DNA from: IIICB1 sp035968095
GTDB lineage: Bacteria; Cyanobacteriota; Cyanobacteriia; Cyanobacteriales; SIO1D9
Length of the DNA stretch: 13,969 nt
Direction of reading: 5' to 3'
Assembly (NCBI GenBank): GCA_035968095.1
Contig: JAWQFW010000143.1
Coordinates: forward strand, 1 to 13,969
Position 1 is the first letter of the stretch; each line of letters starts with the position of its first letter. Both the position numbers and the translations under genes were made by a program. The notes under the pieces were generated by a model. It ran no database searches and was not told the DNA's origin. It worked only from the letters and a program-made list of their open reading frames with translations. This document shows positions 13,031 through 13,969 of this stretch, in pieces.

Positions 13031-13681
13031 TTAATCTGTTTTTGTGGCGACTACTGCGTAAAATGGATCTGTACCACCGATACCGAGCATTTGTAAGAAA
13101 CTAGGAAGATTCGACTGGTTAATAATGATTTCTGGTTCGCTAAATCCGGGAACTGACTGAAAATAGCTTTTTACCAGTTCTACTCTACCGGGTTCGGTGT
13201 TTTCTCGCCAAGCGGCGATCGCTTTATTGAAAAACATTCGGTTGGAAAAGCTGATAATTGCCATTCCTCCAGGTTTGAGAATGCGCTGCATTTCGCTAAA
13301 AATCGCATCGGGATATTGCAAATATTGCACGGAAACGCAGTTCAAAACCGCATCAAAATCTGCATCTGCTAAGGGTAAGCGCGGATTTTTATTCAAATCT
13401 TGCAGAAAATAATGGTCAAAGCGCGGATTTTTCGCTAATTCCTCTGCGTTCATTCCATGTCCTTCCACATGAGCGAATTCTATCTCGTCAGGAAGATGAG
13501 ATACCCAACTACTCATCATGTCGAAAATTCGGGTATTCGGTTTCAGTCTCTCGCGATAAAGATTTGTCAGTTGGTCAAGAAAATTGTCGTCTACATGAGT
13601 AACGAAACGAGGTACAGAGTAAAATAAGGTGTCTTCTGTTTCGTCGAGTTTCGTACGCTGTTCGGGTCGTAATCGGAGCAT
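13031..13681 (-). CDS. Class I SAM-dependent methyltransferase, substrate unknown
   Basis: A 216-residue protein with the C-terminal half of a Methyltransf_11-type Rossmann fold: DADFDAVLNCVSVQYLQYPDAIFSEMQRILKPGGMAIISFSNRMF (106-150), where the Asp-Ala-Val strand and the LKPGG turn are standard motifs IV-V. Motif I, normally D/E-x-G-x-G-x-G, reads RIFDMMSSWVSHLP (51-64): the glycines are replaced by Met-Met-Ser-Ser. The next strand, HVEGHGMNAEEL (71-82), supplies the usual acidic ribose contact (Glu73). So SAM binding is plausible but unusual. I recall related proteins in other cyanobacteria and in plants with the same SSWVSHLP sequence, without an assigned substrate. ATG 13681 has no clear ribosome binding site. 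A strong terminator follows. No neighbour hints at its target. Confidence 0.82.
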   Translation of the reverse strand: MLRLRPEQRTKLDETEDTLFYSVPRFVTHVDDNFLDQLTNLYRERLKPNTRIFDMMSSWVSHLPDEIEFAHVEGHGMNAEELAKNPRFDHYFLQDLNKNPRLPLADADFDAVLNCVSVQYLQYPDAIFSEMQRILKPGGMAIISFSNRMFFNKAIAAWRENTEPGRVELVKSYFQSVPGFSEPEIIINQSNLPSFLQMLGIGGTDPFYAVVATKTD

Positions 13682-13969
13682 CGTCGTTAATTAAATTTGG
13701 TTATTACTTTTTTAGTTTAAGAAAATTTACGAAGCATTAAGCATTGTTTAGTCGAGCGGATAACTGGCAATTTGTAATACAAAATAATACAATAAAAAAA
13801 GCAGTTCTTGATGAAGAAGGCGATCCGGGCGATCGCTTTGACAAAATGTGGTAAGTTAATTCAAGCTTTAGCCCGAGCAAGATTTTGCCAAATGCTTGAC
13901 AAAAACAACTAAATATGATATGCAAAATTTAAAACTTAGGAATATAGAATAAAAAACGAAGAATAATCT
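13682..13969. other. AT-rich right edge without a convincing gene
   Basis: 288 bases upstream of the methyltransferase. Two short overlapping plus-strand frames occur: 13744-13854 (TTG start, 36 codons; its end reads KKAVLDEEGDPGDRFDKMW) and 13811-13912 (ATG start, 33 codons, basic). A 62-codon minus-strand frame (13737-13925) crosses the same place. None has a ribosome binding site or a recognised family. One HIP1 copy (13829-13836) lies inside. Confidence 0.5.
13896..13924 (+). promoter_or_regulatory. Candidate promoter at the right edge
   Basis: TTGACA (13896-13901), a perfect -35 consensus, is followed after 17 bases by TATGCA (13919-13924), preceded by TG at the extended -10 position. 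The -10 matches only half of the consensus. If real it would drive a plus-strand gene beyond the window. Confidence 0.3.

Noticed and set aside
13737..13925. 62-codon minus-strand frame at the right edge.
   Set aside because: No ribosome binding site, mixed low-quality composition and no family. It runs antisense to equally weak plus-strand frames.
1..13969. CRISPR array, tRNA, rRNA, transposase or phage genes.
   Set aside because: No regularly spaced direct repeats longer than two units, no tRNA-like cloverleaf or rRNA stretch noticed, and no transposase or phage protein among the translated genes.

Overview
This window comes from a cyanobacterial chromosome. The octamer GCGATCGC (the HIP1 core) occurs at least 16 times in 14 kb, where well under one copy is expected by chance. 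The leftmost full gene is a carboxysome-type beta-carbonic anhydrase of the CcaA form, one exported protein ends in a PEP-CTERM sorting signal, and the signalling and envelope genes are of cyanobacterial type. The DNA is AT-rich. I see no rRNA, tRNA, CRISPR array, transposase or phage gene, so this looks like ordinary chromosome with one accessory-looking envelope block.

Left part (1-4220): ccaA and a polynucleotide-kinase-like P-loop protein lie on the plus strand. They converge, across a two-hairpin repeat, on a stomatin/slipin (SPFH) gene and on mtnA (methionine salvage), both on the minus strand. A small DUF4112 membrane protein diverges from mtnA.

Envelope block (4243-7456), all minus strand and all exported: a predicted outer-membrane beta-barrel with a long low-complexity stalk and a seven-Asp loop, a small two-cysteine exported protein 17 bases behind it, a DUF4114-like exported protein, and a PEP-CTERM protein. 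A rho-independent-type terminator separates the last gene from the others, and two 15-base direct repeats 21 bases apart lie upstream of it. A gene-free AT-rich stretch (7457-7848) precedes the block.

Right part (7849-13969): rsmI (16S rRNA 2'-O-methyltransferase) is followed by the most striking gene of the window. This is a 752-residue protein whose N-terminus matches the plant and cyanobacterial ethylene-receptor membrane domain, including the Cys and His copper ligands, fused to PAS, GGDEF and EAL-type domains. It predicts an ethylene (or Cu-dependent small-molecule) input directly controlling cyclic-di-GMP. A PfkB-family sugar kinase diverges from it across only 45 bases, followed by a CysQ/inositol-monophosphatase-type phosphatase. 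That gene converges on a class I methyltransferase with a degenerate SAM-binding motif, across a GC-rich hairpin terminator. The last 288 bases hold no convincing gene.

Functional themes are carbon concentration (CcaA), sulfur and methyl metabolism (MtnA, CysQ-like, two methyltransferases), envelope proteins, and c-di-GMP signalling. Apart from the envelope block and the sugar kinase/CysQ pair, the neighbours do not form an evident single pathway.
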